A program made the translations under genes and the position numbers. Below are positions 1 to 10,660 of a DNA stretch of 64,000 nucleotides, one piece after another (the stretch's first letter is position 1; each line of letters opens with the position of its first letter). Source of the stretch: Gerris lacustris (lineage: Eukaryota; Arthropoda; Insecta; Hemiptera; Gerridae); assembly GCA_951217055.1 (NCBI GenBank), contig OX578276.1, positions 66,515,144 to 66,579,143 of the forward strand, read 5' to 3'. The notes below the pieces were generated by a model, which saw nothing but the letters and a program-made list of their open reading frames with translations, did not search any database and was not told where the DNA came from.

Positions 1-1217
1 GCTCTCTAGAGTTCAGCTATGCGTCATTCATAGAATATTATTGGAATAGTCAAATATTTAATAATAAAATATAACTTTATAATATGTTTTTTAATATAAA
101 ACTAACACAAAAAATATATTGATACTTAACAATTTTTTTTTAAATTAAATTAATATTATATAATTAAGTTCTATTTGATTTAAAAAAATAGTTATTTGTA
201 TCTGCAATGCATGTTTTTGTGTATAATGATCAATATAGGCTAGCCTACTTTCGTGCTTAAGGGTAAGCAAGGATATCAACTAAATATTTATATCGCGTTT
301 CTCACGCATTCTCTATCTTTTAAGGGCACCATGCGACATACCTAAAATTAACTAAATAACTCAAAATCACATGTTTATTTCGTTTAATTATATATGGGCA
401 AAGCAATTTGCAAATGGCTTTGGCATCTAAAGGCCAGATCCATAATTTCTAATTTGAAGGATATCAGTTTGGAACTGTTCTGTAAATTATCATTATGTAT
501 TAGTTAGAAAAGAAGTAAAGGAAACTTTTATGCACTTAAACAATAAAATGAACGTAGAAATATTACCAAAAGAGAATACGTGAGTGGCTAGAACAGAAAC
601 AGCTGCGTTAAAATATAGTATGCCACAGTTACTCTACATATAGTTTACTCGTGACCTATCGTTAGTCGAACTGTCGTAGGAGTGCCAAATAAAGTATAAT
701 GAGATAGATTTCAAATATAGATGTTAACTTAACACTTAGGGTGTGAGCATAAAATAAATGTGATGACACTGCCGACACTGGAAATTTAAAGTTAAACCTG
801 CTAAACGTTTAAATTTAGAAACGTTTTCTGACGGCAATTACGCAGCAAAGAGGTTAAACAGTTTGGTGTTCTATTAATAATATACAACATCGTATACAAC
901 TTTGTATCCTCATGGTACGTAATTGCCAACTCAGAAAAGTTTGTGAGGGACAGAGAATTAACTGGATGGATAGATAGTAAACTGGATGGATTAGATCTAG
1001 TAGAACTTACTTGGACTGGGCTAACTAAACCTATGATCTCAGTACTATTTACGCGAGAAATATTAGTTTTTGTTTGGATTCTTTTTGTATGTAATTTTTG
1101 AGCTCAATACTCAACCATACTTATTCCAATATAAAATATTATTCATGTTTTTGATTAAATTTTAGGGAGTAAAATATTACTTTAGTGTTAATGTTCTCTA
1201 CTAGGTAGTGCTAGTGA
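1..1217. other. AT-rich intergenic DNA, no gene recognised
   Basis: No frame longer than a few dozen codons and no recognisable protein or RNA family. It is AT-rich sequence downstream of the TEH1 gene, with nothing annotatable. Confidence 0.5.
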
Positions 1218-1219
1218 TA

Positions 1220-1242
<23 letters not shown>
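1218..1242. repeat. (TA)n microsatellite
   Basis: A run of alternating TA directly read in the sequence, followed by a T-rich stretch. Confidence 0.95.
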
Positions 1243-1250
<8 letters not shown>

Positions 1251-1829
1251 TAATATTTTGAAATGGCAGTTTTTTTATTAGCCTTGAAATGGGCAAAAAA
1301 TATATTTTTATTTTTATTATTATTTTAAAGTATCTAGGATTGCTGGAAGTGACAGAATTATGATGATTCAGTCAATTTAATTTGTTGAATCAACAAAATA
1401 ACCAAACTTTAGGATCATATATCTAATGAACTAATATGGGTAGAGGTATGAAATGTATATTTCTGGTTCAGTTTGGAATGAACTATTATTTAAAATCAGT
1501 TTTATGTGTTTATATCTTAAAACTAAATTGATTTGTCGTGTTTCTGAAAAACAAAATCACGGAAAATTACGTTTTCTTTGTTGAATTGAAAGCTAAAATA
1601 ATAATTACACTGTTTTCGTACGCTGCTGTAATAAATCAATATTCTATTTCCTCCTTTTTGCATAAATAGAGACTAAAAGTGAGTATTAGAAAAATTGAAG
1701 GAGAAAATACTGAAATATTGAAATTCAAGTATTGGAAATTGATTTTTGTTTTATTTGCATTCCAATTTTTTAAAAATATTTTTCCTCAAGACAGTAGGAA
1801 AACGTTGTGTTATTAGATTTGATTATACT

Positions 1830-2115
1830 GATTTAGTATTTTTACTTTTTCTTCCTTAGGAAAAGTATTGTTTTCACGCAAAAAATCAAAACCGTGGTTT
1901 CAACGAATTATCGCTTTTGGGTGTATTTAAGAAGATTTGAGTGGTTTTGAGCTAGATTTCTCTGTATATTTCTTTGTGTGTGTCTGTCTGTGTCACGCAT
2001 AACTCCCACAGTTTTCAAGCTAAAGAGTTGAAACTTAATACGAAAATCCGTCCTTGCATGTAGTTCTGCTGCCCGGGTGATCATAAATTTGTAATTCATT
2101 AACCCATTTTGCTGA
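1830..2115 (+). repeat. interspersed repeat, copy of the 62.4-63.0 kb repeat
   Basis: Phrases in this block recur in reverse orientation near 62.8-63.0 kb: GGAAAAGTATTGTTTTCAC, TTTCAACGAATTAT, TTTTGGGTGT, a G/T-rich GTGTGTCTGTCTG stretch, and AGAGTTGAAACTT. It is a noncoding interspersed repeat of the class common in insect genomes. The small minus-strand frame across it looks accidental. Confidence 0.7.
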
Positions 2116-2217
2116 GGCAGCAAAACAAAAAAACAAAAACACAACAAAATGAAAAAAGTAAATTATTAACGATAGGAAGTTTGGAGGTTTGGGATCGTCT
2201 ATGGAGGTCATCTTAAT

Positions 2218-2441
2218 GGATAATCAAAATATTCTCTCCACGTTAACTGGCTAGTTTAGTCTAACCTTGATCTCCGCCATGAAGTAGACTGGACTCACTT
2301 ATTAACTTTTCTTTTGTATAATGTAACTCTACTTCTTCCACATTCCGGCACTGATGATAGCTTTATGAAGGCTGAAAGCTGCTATGTAATTCATAATAAA
2401 CAAATTTGCCAGTTAACGTGGAGAGACTATTTTTATTATCC
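2218..2441. repeat. small inverted-repeat element
   Basis: Left arm 2218-2250 and right arm 2409-2441 are reverse complements over 33 bases with about three mismatches, including a perfect 17-base core (CTCTCCACGTTAACTGG). The preceding phrase ATGGAGGTCATCTTAATG also precedes the hairpin at 4364-4438, so the two are probably related. The interior holds a CTGATGA...GAAA motif at 2351-2377. Confidence 0.65.
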
Positions 2442-2547
2442 AAAGGACGTTTTGTGGCCAGGGGACAGAGAAGATGAACAGGATGTCGTCCTCAACCCAT
2501 ACTGTCGTGAGCAACGTTAAATAGTTGGGACGTCACCCTTACCACAA

Positions 2548-2553
2548 TTTATT
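2548..2553 (-). terminator. polyadenylation signal of the TEH1-like gene
   Basis: AATAAA on the minus strand, about 110 bases beyond the stop codon of the TEH1-like gene. It is the first canonical hexamer seen downstream and a reasonable 3' end; transcript data are not available. Confidence 0.5.
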
Positions 2554-2665
2554 TTCCTCAAAACAATCCTTTTGTGTAGTTATGTTCTAGTCCATTTACT
2601 CCTCTTAATTTCAGCAGTATTTAGTTAAGATGTTGTAATCATAAATAACTAAAGTAACATGCTAC

Positions 2666-2840
2666 TTACTGCTGGCTTGAATTGAATTTTTCGCCGTAAG
2701 ACGTGTTATCGATGGAGCACCGATGTCTATTGCATCCAGGGCAGTACCAGTAAGAGAGTACTCCAATGGACACGGCGAACAGAACATTAGGCACCACCAA
2801 CGAAATGATTAGATACCTTAGATTATCATCCCACGAATAC
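2666..2840 (-). CDS. TEH1: TEH1-like exon 3
   Basis: The acceptor is TATATAG|GTATTC. The exon completes Arg177 and continues YSWDDNLRYL into membrane segment 2 (about 185-208; SLVVPNVLFAVSIGVLSYW) and a short cytoplasmic tail with several cysteines, ending at the stop at 2666-2668. Frame extension beyond the acceptor (to about 3031) is intronic and contains a TA repeat. Confidence 0.88.
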
Positions 2841-3457
2841 CTATATAAGTAAACAATTAGCCACATACTGCATACAAGGACAATATAAAAGAAAAAAAGA
2901 TATAAGAGAACAAAATATAAATAGTTATTTTGATTGCCAGTGGTTATTATATATATATATATATAGACAGTTGTATAAAATACTCCAAATAAATGTTTAT
3001 TTCCCTTGGAAGACAGGCTTGGACCATGCATATGGAAGAGTTAATAGTTTGTTCATAAAATGCACAAATCTGTGGCCATGATAAATTAAGGTTACTTAAT
3101 TTATCATTTTCCATTCATCCTTTCATAACCAATAAATTACAATTAAAATATTTGTTTTTATAAGTTGACTTTTAATTGATTTTAATTGGGGCATAATTCC
3201 TATCAATATAATGTTTCTACTAATGGTTCGTAAATAATTTTTTTTTTAAATCTAATTAGACATGTGGGCTTTTAATGGACATTTAAAGCTTGTAGGTTCT
3301 TAAATCACTACAATTTTAGACATATTTTTAAATTAGTTATTATTTAGCATTTTGTCGCGTTGTACTTTCTCATATGTTGAGGTAGTATTGTGATACCGGG
3401 ATAATTCGACTTAGACGAATTTATACTTTCTAAGGTCCAAAAATAATATTTCTACGG

Positions 3458-3541
<84 letters not shown>

Positions 3542-4962
3542 GTATTTCCACAACCAAGCCACATTTAGCTTGGTAAATAGGTTGATAAGTAGGGCCCATG
3601 TACATTGTGATCTTAATAGAAATAGTCTATTTAATCTCGGCCTATGCTTCGAGCTAAATAATTTGTCCCGAGGAGAATGTGAATGGGCAGGCTTGTATTA
3701 CAAACCTGGTTACTACGATGTCGGGGTAAGTGCGGCTGTAGTAACAAGGGAACGGTACGTCTAGCTTGCTGAATTCCTTGGAAAACTCTGAACAGTTAAC
3801 TCTGGGAGGATATCCACAACCTTCGGTGTTGATGAACAGGCGAGTGTCTCCCTCTAGCCAGTCGGCTCCGTCCTGCTCGCTCACTTCCAGCTAAAATTAT
3901 ACACCGATATAGTATTGACATTTCCTTAATTGGTTATACATGTATGGTTAATAGAGATAAAATGATCCACAGAGACTCCCAGTGCTGCCGGCCAAATCTA
4001 AGCCCAGCCCCATTAACAATACAACTTAATCCCTCAACTTTATTGTCCTTAGCCCTTCTTTAATAATACCAAAAAATATTTTATTTTAATCTTTAAATAA
4101 TAAAAATTCTTGAAAATCGGGGAAAAAAAATTATGTTTCAAATTGCCTTATTTGTTAATTGCTTCGAATAAATAAAAGTTTCATTCTTATTCTCGGCACA
4201 TTTTAAAGTTAAGACGAGCCAGAGTGAGTTATTTTACTTATTAGAAATAAGTGATCTATTTTATTAATTTATTAATTTTTTTTTTTGTATTGAGAAATGA
4301 AATAAGTTATAGAACAGAAAAAATAAATAAGGAATTAGAGCGTTGATGGAGGTCATCTTAATGAATACAAAGAAACTGCCTCTCCACGTAAAATTGTACT
4401 TAATTATTTTACGTGGAGGGACAGTTTTTTTGTATTCAGTAAAAATATTTTTTGCATCGATTTTTAACTTTTCTTAGAGTTATTATGAGGCTAAGAAAAA
4501 GTTTAGTAGATGTATGATAAAGAACACATCGCTATGGGTCTTTATAATATTATTTAATGATATCGATAAATTATAAATTTAGGTCAAAAGAACCAATATG
4601 ATAGGAATGGAAATAACCTTTTTAAATTGTTGAAATGGCATTTTGGTGTAGTTGACAAGTATCTGATGGCACTTAATAGGGGCGGTGGTACATCCCTCTT
4701 TACAGGAAGACCAGGTACAGTTGGTCAGTCCCTCGAGATAGGTGTGGAGTACAGCCTTGCATGTTGCAGGCTCCGACTCGTAGTCAGCCATGATGGTGGA
4801 TATGGCTGGGTCCACCACAAACGGTATCAAGAAGAGGAAAGCGAAGACGCTGAGGATGGCTGTGGTGCCCAAGCATAGGGAGGTGTAGAACTTAGCCTTC
4901 TCTAGGAGAGCTTCCACAGAGAGACTCCCGGTGCTGCCGGCCAAATCCGAGCCCAGCCCCAT
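2666..4962 (-). CDS. TEH1: TEH1-type sodium-channel auxiliary subunit (three exons)
   Basis: Exons read on the minus strand are 4962-4618, 3890-3706 and 2840-2666, with GT-AG introns of 727 and 865 bases in compatible phases (0, then 2). The product is 234 residues. It has a short cytoplasmic N-terminus, membrane segment 1 at about 27-52 (FAFLFLIPFVVDP), a cysteine-rich extracellular loop, membrane segment 2 at about 185-208, and a short Cys-rich C-terminus. NCTWSSCKEGC and EGCGYPP...FPCYYSRTYP are TipE-family signatures. In flies, TipE/TEH proteins assemble with the para sodium channel at the neuronal plasma membrane and raise its current; that role is inferred here by family. The ATG at 4962 is chosen because an in-frame stop lies 12 bases upstream with only TTG and GTG codons between. 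The protein looks complete and intact. A 5' noncoding exon could exist upstream. Confidence 0.9.
3461..3538. repeat. (TA)n microsatellite in TEH1-like intron 2
   Basis: About 39 uninterrupted TA dinucleotides, lying within intron 2 of the TEH1-like gene. Confidence 0.97.
3706..3890 (-). CDS. TEH1: TEH1-like exon 2
   Basis: 185 bases encoding residues 116-176 and two bases of Arg177. The acceptor is TTTTAG|CTGG and the donor is CCAG|GTTTGT. It carries the distal extracellular loop with EGCGYPP, a sequon NCS and FPCYYSRTYPDIVV, all family-typical. The splice phase joins cleanly to exon 3. Confidence 0.88.
3967..4195 (-). pseudogene. partial duplicate of TEH1-like exon 1 start and upstream DNA
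   Basis: This block in intron 1 aligns by eye, in the same orientation, with 4913-5150. It contains the start-codon region (ATG at 4013-4011, then MGLGLDLAGSTGSL) and the AT-rich upstream sequence, with point differences and small indels. A 2-base loss relative to the original shifts the frame soon after codon 14, so it cannot supply exon 1. It could in principle be a relic promoter or alternative transcript start inside the gene, but decay is the simpler reading. Confidence 0.8.
4364..4438. repeat. strong hairpin in TEH1-like intron 1
   Basis: Arms 4364-4395 and 4407-4438 are reverse complements over 32 bases with about three mismatches and an 11-base loop. The flank carries ATGGAGGTCATCTTAATG, also seen beside the inverted repeat at 2218-2441. 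It is probably a MITE remnant; a hairpin transcript is possible. Confidence 0.7.
4618..4962 (-). CDS. TEH1: TEH1-like exon 1
   Basis: Encodes residues 1-115: cytoplasmic N-terminus, membrane segment 1, and the first loop cysteines (about 68, 82, 87, 91 and 98) with sequons NCT (81) and NYT (104). The donor is AAG|GTTATT, leaving phase 0. Reading past the donor soon reaches a stop. The first 16 or so codons and the upstream DNA are duplicated in the following intron (3967-4195). Confidence 0.9.
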
Positions 4963-4968
4963 CACCAA

Positions 4969-7625
4969 TACATCTTAAATACCCGCAACTCTATCGTCCT
5001 TAATCCTTCTTAAATAATTCCAAATATTATTCTATTTTACTCTTTATATAATAACATTTTCTTGAAAATCAGGGAAAAAATAATTACGTTACAAATTGCC
5101 TTATAAAACTATTTTTGTTTATTTATTCGAGTTAATAAACGTTTCATTATATATTTATTTATCTTACCTATAAAACTACGTATTAAAAAGGTTTTGCCTT
5201 CAAGACAATTTTTTTTATATATATTTATTTTAAAGACGCGTTCCCCTCCGTTTTTTGTTTCTCATTTATTTTTTTTCCTAGCGAATTACAATACTTAGTA
5301 CTTGCTACAAAAATTGTTTATGCGTTTTGTTAAGACAGCGTTCTTAAATCGAATGTTAAATTTGTTTGTATTAAGCAGTTTCTTTGCGTGTGCGTTTAAA
5401 TGATTTGTTTTAAAGAAGAAACTAAGCAGCGTTTATTTTTTGTTGAAGTTGTTCAAAGCACGAGGAAAAAGATTTAAAGTGCAAAAACTTCAATACTCCT
5501 GCAAGGAGAAAACCTGCTGGTGAGTCGGGCTGTCCTCGAGAAGGGGAATGCCTGCAAAAAAACAAACAATAACACAATAGTTACTTTTCATTTTGTTATA
5601 TTATTTGAAATTTTTCATTTTAGTAGCTTTGGCACGAGAAAGCTATTAACTTATTGATCAATATCTGACGCATTTACCCTTAACCCTAGAGCCAGACTTA
5701 ATATAAATCTATTCGTTAGTTTTAGTTCTTAAATGTAAGAGAAGTAATTTGTGAATTTATTTATGGTTCTCTAAATTTGCCTTATTTTTTTCATGATGAG
5801 AAGCTAATTTTAATGTCATAAGTAATATTACTATTAATTGAACTCAAACTGTGGTTAGTTGATAAGCTTGGTTATCATGAGTAGAGAATATGAATGCAGG
5901 TTTTTCTATATTTATATTATTGTATTAGTGATTTTGGTAAAATTTGTTTTTAACTATTACATATAAATCTCGTACTAACAAAATTTATGTGTCAGTACTA
6001 AAAAATTTGGAGGTTTTAAGTCAAAATATGTTCATTTTGATTTTTTTTTCTATTTTAAGTGTATTAATGATTATATCTACATATGTGATTTTTAATAATC
6101 ATGATAAATATGCGTGACAAAAATACACCTAAATTTCCAATTTATTGCTTTGTATAAGTAGATTTGAAGTAGCTTTACTGAAAAGTTGTTATTTTTTTTT
6201 CATTTTGCAGCAAAGAAATACTCTATTTAAAACTATCATGTTTCTAATAAAATAAAATGTCTGATTAATTTAGTGGTTTGATAGTCATCGTCAAACCAGT
6301 TTTGTATTAACACATGTGTTGTTTCAGTTATTTGTTGATACTTTTTTAACACTGATCAACTTTTATAGATTTTTATACAGTCAGTACATTTAATAAATTC
6401 TTCAGAATATAAAAACTTACATGTTATTATATGTGTCTTATTAAATCTGAGGTACAACTACGTGAAATAGATATATTTGACTACTAATGAACCCCTCAAG
6501 AAAAATATTTCTGTCTCGAGACCTTCTAAAGGTCACCTTGAGGCAACTATTGTCATTTGAAACCAAGCATTCTTAATATTCTTTCTCTAGCTCAGTACTT
6601 GTTATTTACAAATGGAGTTTTTTGTTTTTATTTTGTCATTATAAGGATACATTTTTAGGGTCCTTAGCCGAAAAATTGGACCCTAATACATTCCTGCGCT
6701 TCTCCGTCTGTCTAGAACGCACCTGATCTCAGAAATTACCCAACACTAAAATTTAAAACTTTACAGTTATTTTATATTTGAATTGTGTTTTGTCACATAA
6801 CTTTACTTAAGTTGCTGATTTTTTTTTTATTTTTTTTATAAACCAAAATATCCTTCACTGCTGTCCAATATTTGTTCGTTTTACTGAATTATTAACTGTA
6901 TAATTACTAGCCAGTCATTAAGAAATAGGTGTCTGTGGATTATCTTAATAGCTATTAAAGCCATTATTAGTGTGAAACACAATGACCTCTTTAGTAATTG
7001 AACCATGATTATTTTTCTATGTTGGGACATTAAACCTACTTCACTTAATTACAGTGACTTTCTAATGGTGTAAATGCTCTTTTATATACTTAAAAAACTT
7101 AATTGTTTCAATTTGTATGGAGCTTAGGTATTTAAATCAGTAAAATTTATAATACTTTAAAATGTCAACCATGTTAGTAGTGATTATTGAATGAAATAGT
7201 TATTTCTAATCTTATTTAGTTTGCGTGAGAATGATCAAGATTACACTGTGAGTTTAATTTAATCATAAAAGCTTGAGTTTGTTTGTTTGATAGCTTTCTA
7301 ACATTTGGTATACATTTTATGAAATTAGGGCAGCAAACTAGTAGCTGAGACCCCTCGTAGCTACTGCACCATATTCTACTTACGTTCTACCCCATCCTTA
7401 AATAAATTCTAATTAGTGTTAATTTATATTTTAAAAAATGACCTGTTTCTAATTTTATTATTTAAATTCCTGTTGTTGTTTTTTTTTTGTTTTTTTTAAT
7501 TATATTATTTTTTTTCTTTTTGTTTCAGGTATGTCCCACTTGGTGTATTGCTCATGTGTTTAGATGTTCAAATATGTAGCAAGTCCAGGGTATGTATGCA
7601 ATCACTAAGCTTAATAAATTAATAG

Positions 7626-7630
<5 letters not shown>
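4969..7630. other. intergenic region between the TEH1-like and TEH3-like genes
   Basis: No protein-coding gene is recognised. The region just above 4962 should hold the TEH1-like 5' UTR and promoter. A minus-strand acceptor-like site (T-rich then GCAG, at 5552-5555), followed by a GC-richer patch at about 5515-5551, could be an upstream noncoding exon, but this is weak. Around 6655-6730 the phrases GGGTCCTTAGCCGAAAAATT and CTCCGTCTGTCTAG match a widespread type of arthropod interspersed repeat. The rest is AT-rich without visible structure. Confidence 0.45.
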
Positions 7631-7663
<33 letters not shown>

Positions 7664-8499
7664 CATACAGTGTGTCCCCGTATCGACGCATGAATATGTG
7701 AAAAAGACTAAACTTTTTTAATTGGAATTTTTGCTTCTGGGGTTCAGCCCTGCTTGGATGGAAACTAATATAATATGTCATAATTTTAGTTTCGAAAAAT
7801 CAAGTATGGTTTGAATATTTACCAAAAATATATTTTTTTCACTAGTAAAGTGATTATCCTCTACCAGATACGATATAAATCAGTTGTTCAGGAGAAAATC
7901 CGATAAAGGATACAACATTTTTAAACCCTCCGCCTGCTTTGATATTTTGTATTTTTCCATTCTCTTTTTGCCTAGTGTGCTGTTAAAATAGTTAATACTG
8001 ATGTATAAAATTGATTCGAAAATATCACTGTGAATTTTGTTGTGTTAAAATAAATTGAATCGTGAATTGTTTGTTTTGTTATTTTTATTATTCTTATTTC
8101 TTATAATTATTATCTAACTGTCTTGAAAACGAATGAAAGTAAACTAAAACTTTTTTGCACTTGCATATTTATAAATTTTGAAAGAATTTTTCCTAACGAA
8201 ATTTGTCAATATATTCAGCAATTTAAGAAATGGTAAATAATGCAATATATCAAAGTAGGTGGAGGGTTTCAAAAAATTGTAATCTTACTCAGTTTTTCTT
8301 TCTGAACAACTTTTTTTTATAAAAGTTTGTCGTATTTCCTAGAGAAGAATCACTTTACTAGTAAGGAAAATAACTCTTTTTTTTCGAACCTAAAGTTATA
8401 ACATAAATTAGTTTGTAATAAAGCGGGGTTGAACACTAGAAGTTTAGTCTTTTTCACTTATTCGATCCGGGGACACACTGTAGGATGTGTGTGTGTGTC
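7631..8499. mobile_element. inverted-repeat element with microsatellite-flanked ends
   Basis: Terminal sequences CAGTGTGTCCCCG (from 7668) and CGGGGACACACTG (to 8480) are inverted, flanked by TA on each side. Diverged inverted homology continues inward for roughly 250-300 bases per arm. The outer flanks are also inverted: (CA)n at 7631-7661 on the left and (GT)n at 8485-8499 on the right. No transposase is present. TA duplication suggests a Tc1/mariner-like nonautonomous element, but superfamily is uncertain. Confidence 0.65.
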
Positions 8500-8721
8500 T
8501 TTTATTAGTTCTTATTTTTATCGGTAAAGTAGGTTAATCACAATGTCATATTAACTGTGGATAATTTGGTTTCCTGAATTGAGCTATAGAATTAAACAAA
8601 ATTCAAATTTTATATTGCATTTATATGGCTGATAATTACAGAAGACGATGATAGCATGAGGTGGCATGAAAGTGGCCACTGCACGCCACAGGGCCAGTTG
8701 GTATCGATTGGTACCAGAGGC

Positions 8722-8727
8722 TTTATT
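8722..8727 (-). terminator. polyadenylation signal of the TEH3-like gene
   Basis: AATAAA on the minus strand, 44 bases past the stop codon of the 447-codon gene. Position and sequence fit a short 3' UTR. Confidence 0.6.
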
Positions 8728-8770
8728 ATATTATAGGTTATTTTAGCATAATATTCTCACGTGACGGGTC

Positions 8771-10114
8771 TCAGAGAGCCATAGCCTGGTCAGCACAGGC
8801 CGGGTCTGTCAGGGAGTTCTCCTTGTCAGCCTGCCTGATTGCGTCTCTGTCTCCATGTTTGAACCTCATCTTGGCGTCGTCTCCGACTTCTACGGTCCTC
8901 TGACAGATGGCTAATACGATACAAGATATTACAAACAGTGTAGTAGGCACACTCGAAGCAACTACGAACTCATTGTGTTGTTGTTCGAGATCGAACCTCG
9001 CAAAAACCTTCTTGACATCTTGATCGTCGTAAAAACACGGGAACCTGGCCCTGGCGTTGTGGTCCGTTCCGTCCTTGCCATAGTTCTTAAAAAACTCGTT
9101 ACACTCATCTTGAAGTGTATTCACACAGCCCTCCATGTTTATGAAAAGCTGGCTGTCGTTAGATATAAGTAGGTCGTCTTCAGGAGGAGCGACGAGTCGC
9201 TCCTCATCTAGCATCTCGGTACCACTTAGAAAGATGTTGCTAAGATAAGAGTAGTTAGCTTGGATACCAAGCAAACTTTTGTCAAGTAGGGTACCGTTAA
9301 TACAGTCGTAACCTCTCAGCCAATGGTCCTCATCTCCTACTGTTAGGCATGAAGTCATTAGAATGTTGTCAGCTGTTTCGTTCCAAACTTCTTTATCGGT
9401 TGCTGTGCTAAAAGTCCTTTGACAATTTGATAACGTTACTAGATCCCCACTCATGATTATGACGTTCTTGTTCCTGGTAGGAATGTCGACGCATCGCCTG
9501 TCACAGTTGTAAGGAGAGAGTATTCTTTCGCACACCCCTGCTGAACAAGTAAATAAACCTGCTAAATCTTTACACTCCATTTTACCCCTCCGCCCCGTAC
9601 AAGCCACCGGTGGATCTGTACTTATGAAGTCACAATTAAAAGCATCCGTTATATTTATACACAAACCTTCCGAACAATTAAACGTCCCCGTCAAATTTTT
9701 ACACTCTTCGGCCACACACTTGTATTTTTTTGCCGCGTTCTGGTCTATACCGTGACAAACCTTTTTAGCAGTCCCTGAGCAATTTGCGAACACTAACTCC
9801 GATCCGTTCCTTCTGACGGAAACCCAAATCTCCTGGCAGGCTCCGGAAGACTTGGAAAGACACCACTCTGAGCATGAGCTGTTGCCTTCCTTCTCGACAA
9901 GCATAAGTCTGTTGGTTGTGCACATGACAGGTGACTCTGATATACCGGACGAGAAGGCTCTGAGAGAAGGCATGTATACCGCTACTGTAAGATAAACAAT
10001 CGCAACACAACTGAGAACCATAGTCATCTGACAGACACAGATCGTTCCGCAGATCTTCGTATCCTGAGGAGGTACTATTAAATCCTCCTCAGCAACCTTC
10101 TTTTTCTTTGCCAT
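8771..10114 (-). CDS. TEH3: TEH3-like TipE-family sodium-channel auxiliary subunit
   Basis: Uninterrupted 447-codon frame from ATG 10114 to the stop at 8771-8773, with no introns. Layout: basic N-terminus (MAKKKK), membrane segment 1 at about 27-48, an extracellular loop of about 330 residues with more than 20 cysteines and many N-glycosylation sequons, membrane segment 2 at about 383-405, and a charged cytoplasmic tail. The loop end (LFINMEGCVNTLQDEC... and ARFPCFYDD...VFARFDLEQ) matches the distal loop of TipE homologues. Residues 137-161 and 180-204 form two copies of a C-K-x-L-x-G-x-F-x-C-S-x-G-x-C unit ending NC. TEH3 proteins are known to carry EGF-like cysteine repeats, which is why TEH3 is favoured over TEH2 or TEH4. 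The expected role is modulation of para-type sodium channels at the plasma membrane. Assignment to the family is firm; the exact paralogue is less so. Confidence 0.85.
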   Translation of the reverse strand: MAKKKKVAEEDLIVPPQDTKICGTICVCQMTMVLSCVAIVYLTVAVYMPSLRAFSSGISESPVMCTTNRLMLVEKEGNSSCSEWCLSKSSGACQEIWVSVRRNGSELVFANCSGTAKKVCHGIDQNAAKKYKCVAEECKNLTGTFNCSEGLCINITDAFNCDFISTDPPVACTGRRGKMECKDLAGLFTCSAGVCERILSPYNCDRRCVDIPTRNKNVIIMSGDLVTLSNCQRTFSTATDKEVWNETADNILMTSCLTVGDEDHWLRGYDCINGTLLDKSLLGIQANYSYLSNIFLSGTEMLDEERLVAPPEDDLLISNDSQLFINMEGCVNTLQDECNEFFKNYGKDGTDHNARARFPCFYDDQDVKKVFARFDLEQQHNEFVVASSVPTTLFVISCIVLAICQRTVEVGDDAKMRFKHGDRDAIRQADKENSLTDPACADQAMAL

Positions 10115-10660
10115 CTTTGATTAATTGATTAATTAACTTTTATATCACTTTACTACTACAAAACAAGTCACTTTGCTTTGGGCGATATCTCGAAATGTTA
10201 CCTACGATGATTCCGGCTGTGTTTCAACATTACTCTGGGCATCGTTATTCCCAAATTCGAACCATTAAATGCGTTATTTTACTAATAATCCGATATCTTT
10301 TCACAATTTCGAGAGTTAATAAATAAGTCGATATTTGTACTGTTCTGACTTGAATTGAGCATAAAAGAGAAATTTATTTGAAATAAAAAAAAAAAATCAC
10401 TGCAAGGGTTTCGAGGTTACGTTAGCGAGGACAGGGGGTTGGGTACAGATTATCGAGCAAGCAGGCGAGATACTAACGGCTCAATGGCACCGCGGTTCTA
10501 GCGGTGGAGATCAATACGACTGGGCCGTAGTGGGAGGCAGGAGTGTGCGCAGCCGCATAACAAACACTGGGTCACATTGCAGCACTGCTAGCAGGCTCCA
10601 TCGGGTCTTCATGGTGAACAGCTGGGTACACGGATGGGCCTTGGACTAGCTAATCTCACA
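10115..10660 (-). promoter_or_regulatory. upstream region of the TEH3-like gene
   Basis: About 270 AT-rich bases precede the ATG, and then a block at about 10400-10660 is clearly GC-richer than its surroundings. Such a block just upstream of a gene is a plausible 5' UTR and core promoter region. No TATA or initiator element could be assigned with confidence. Confidence 0.35.

Noticed and set aside
5515..5551. Possible upstream exon of the TEH1-like gene after a strong acceptor-like site
   Set aside because: The acceptor looks good, but no matching downstream splice into the start-codon exon was found and there is no coding continuity. It is kept only as a note.
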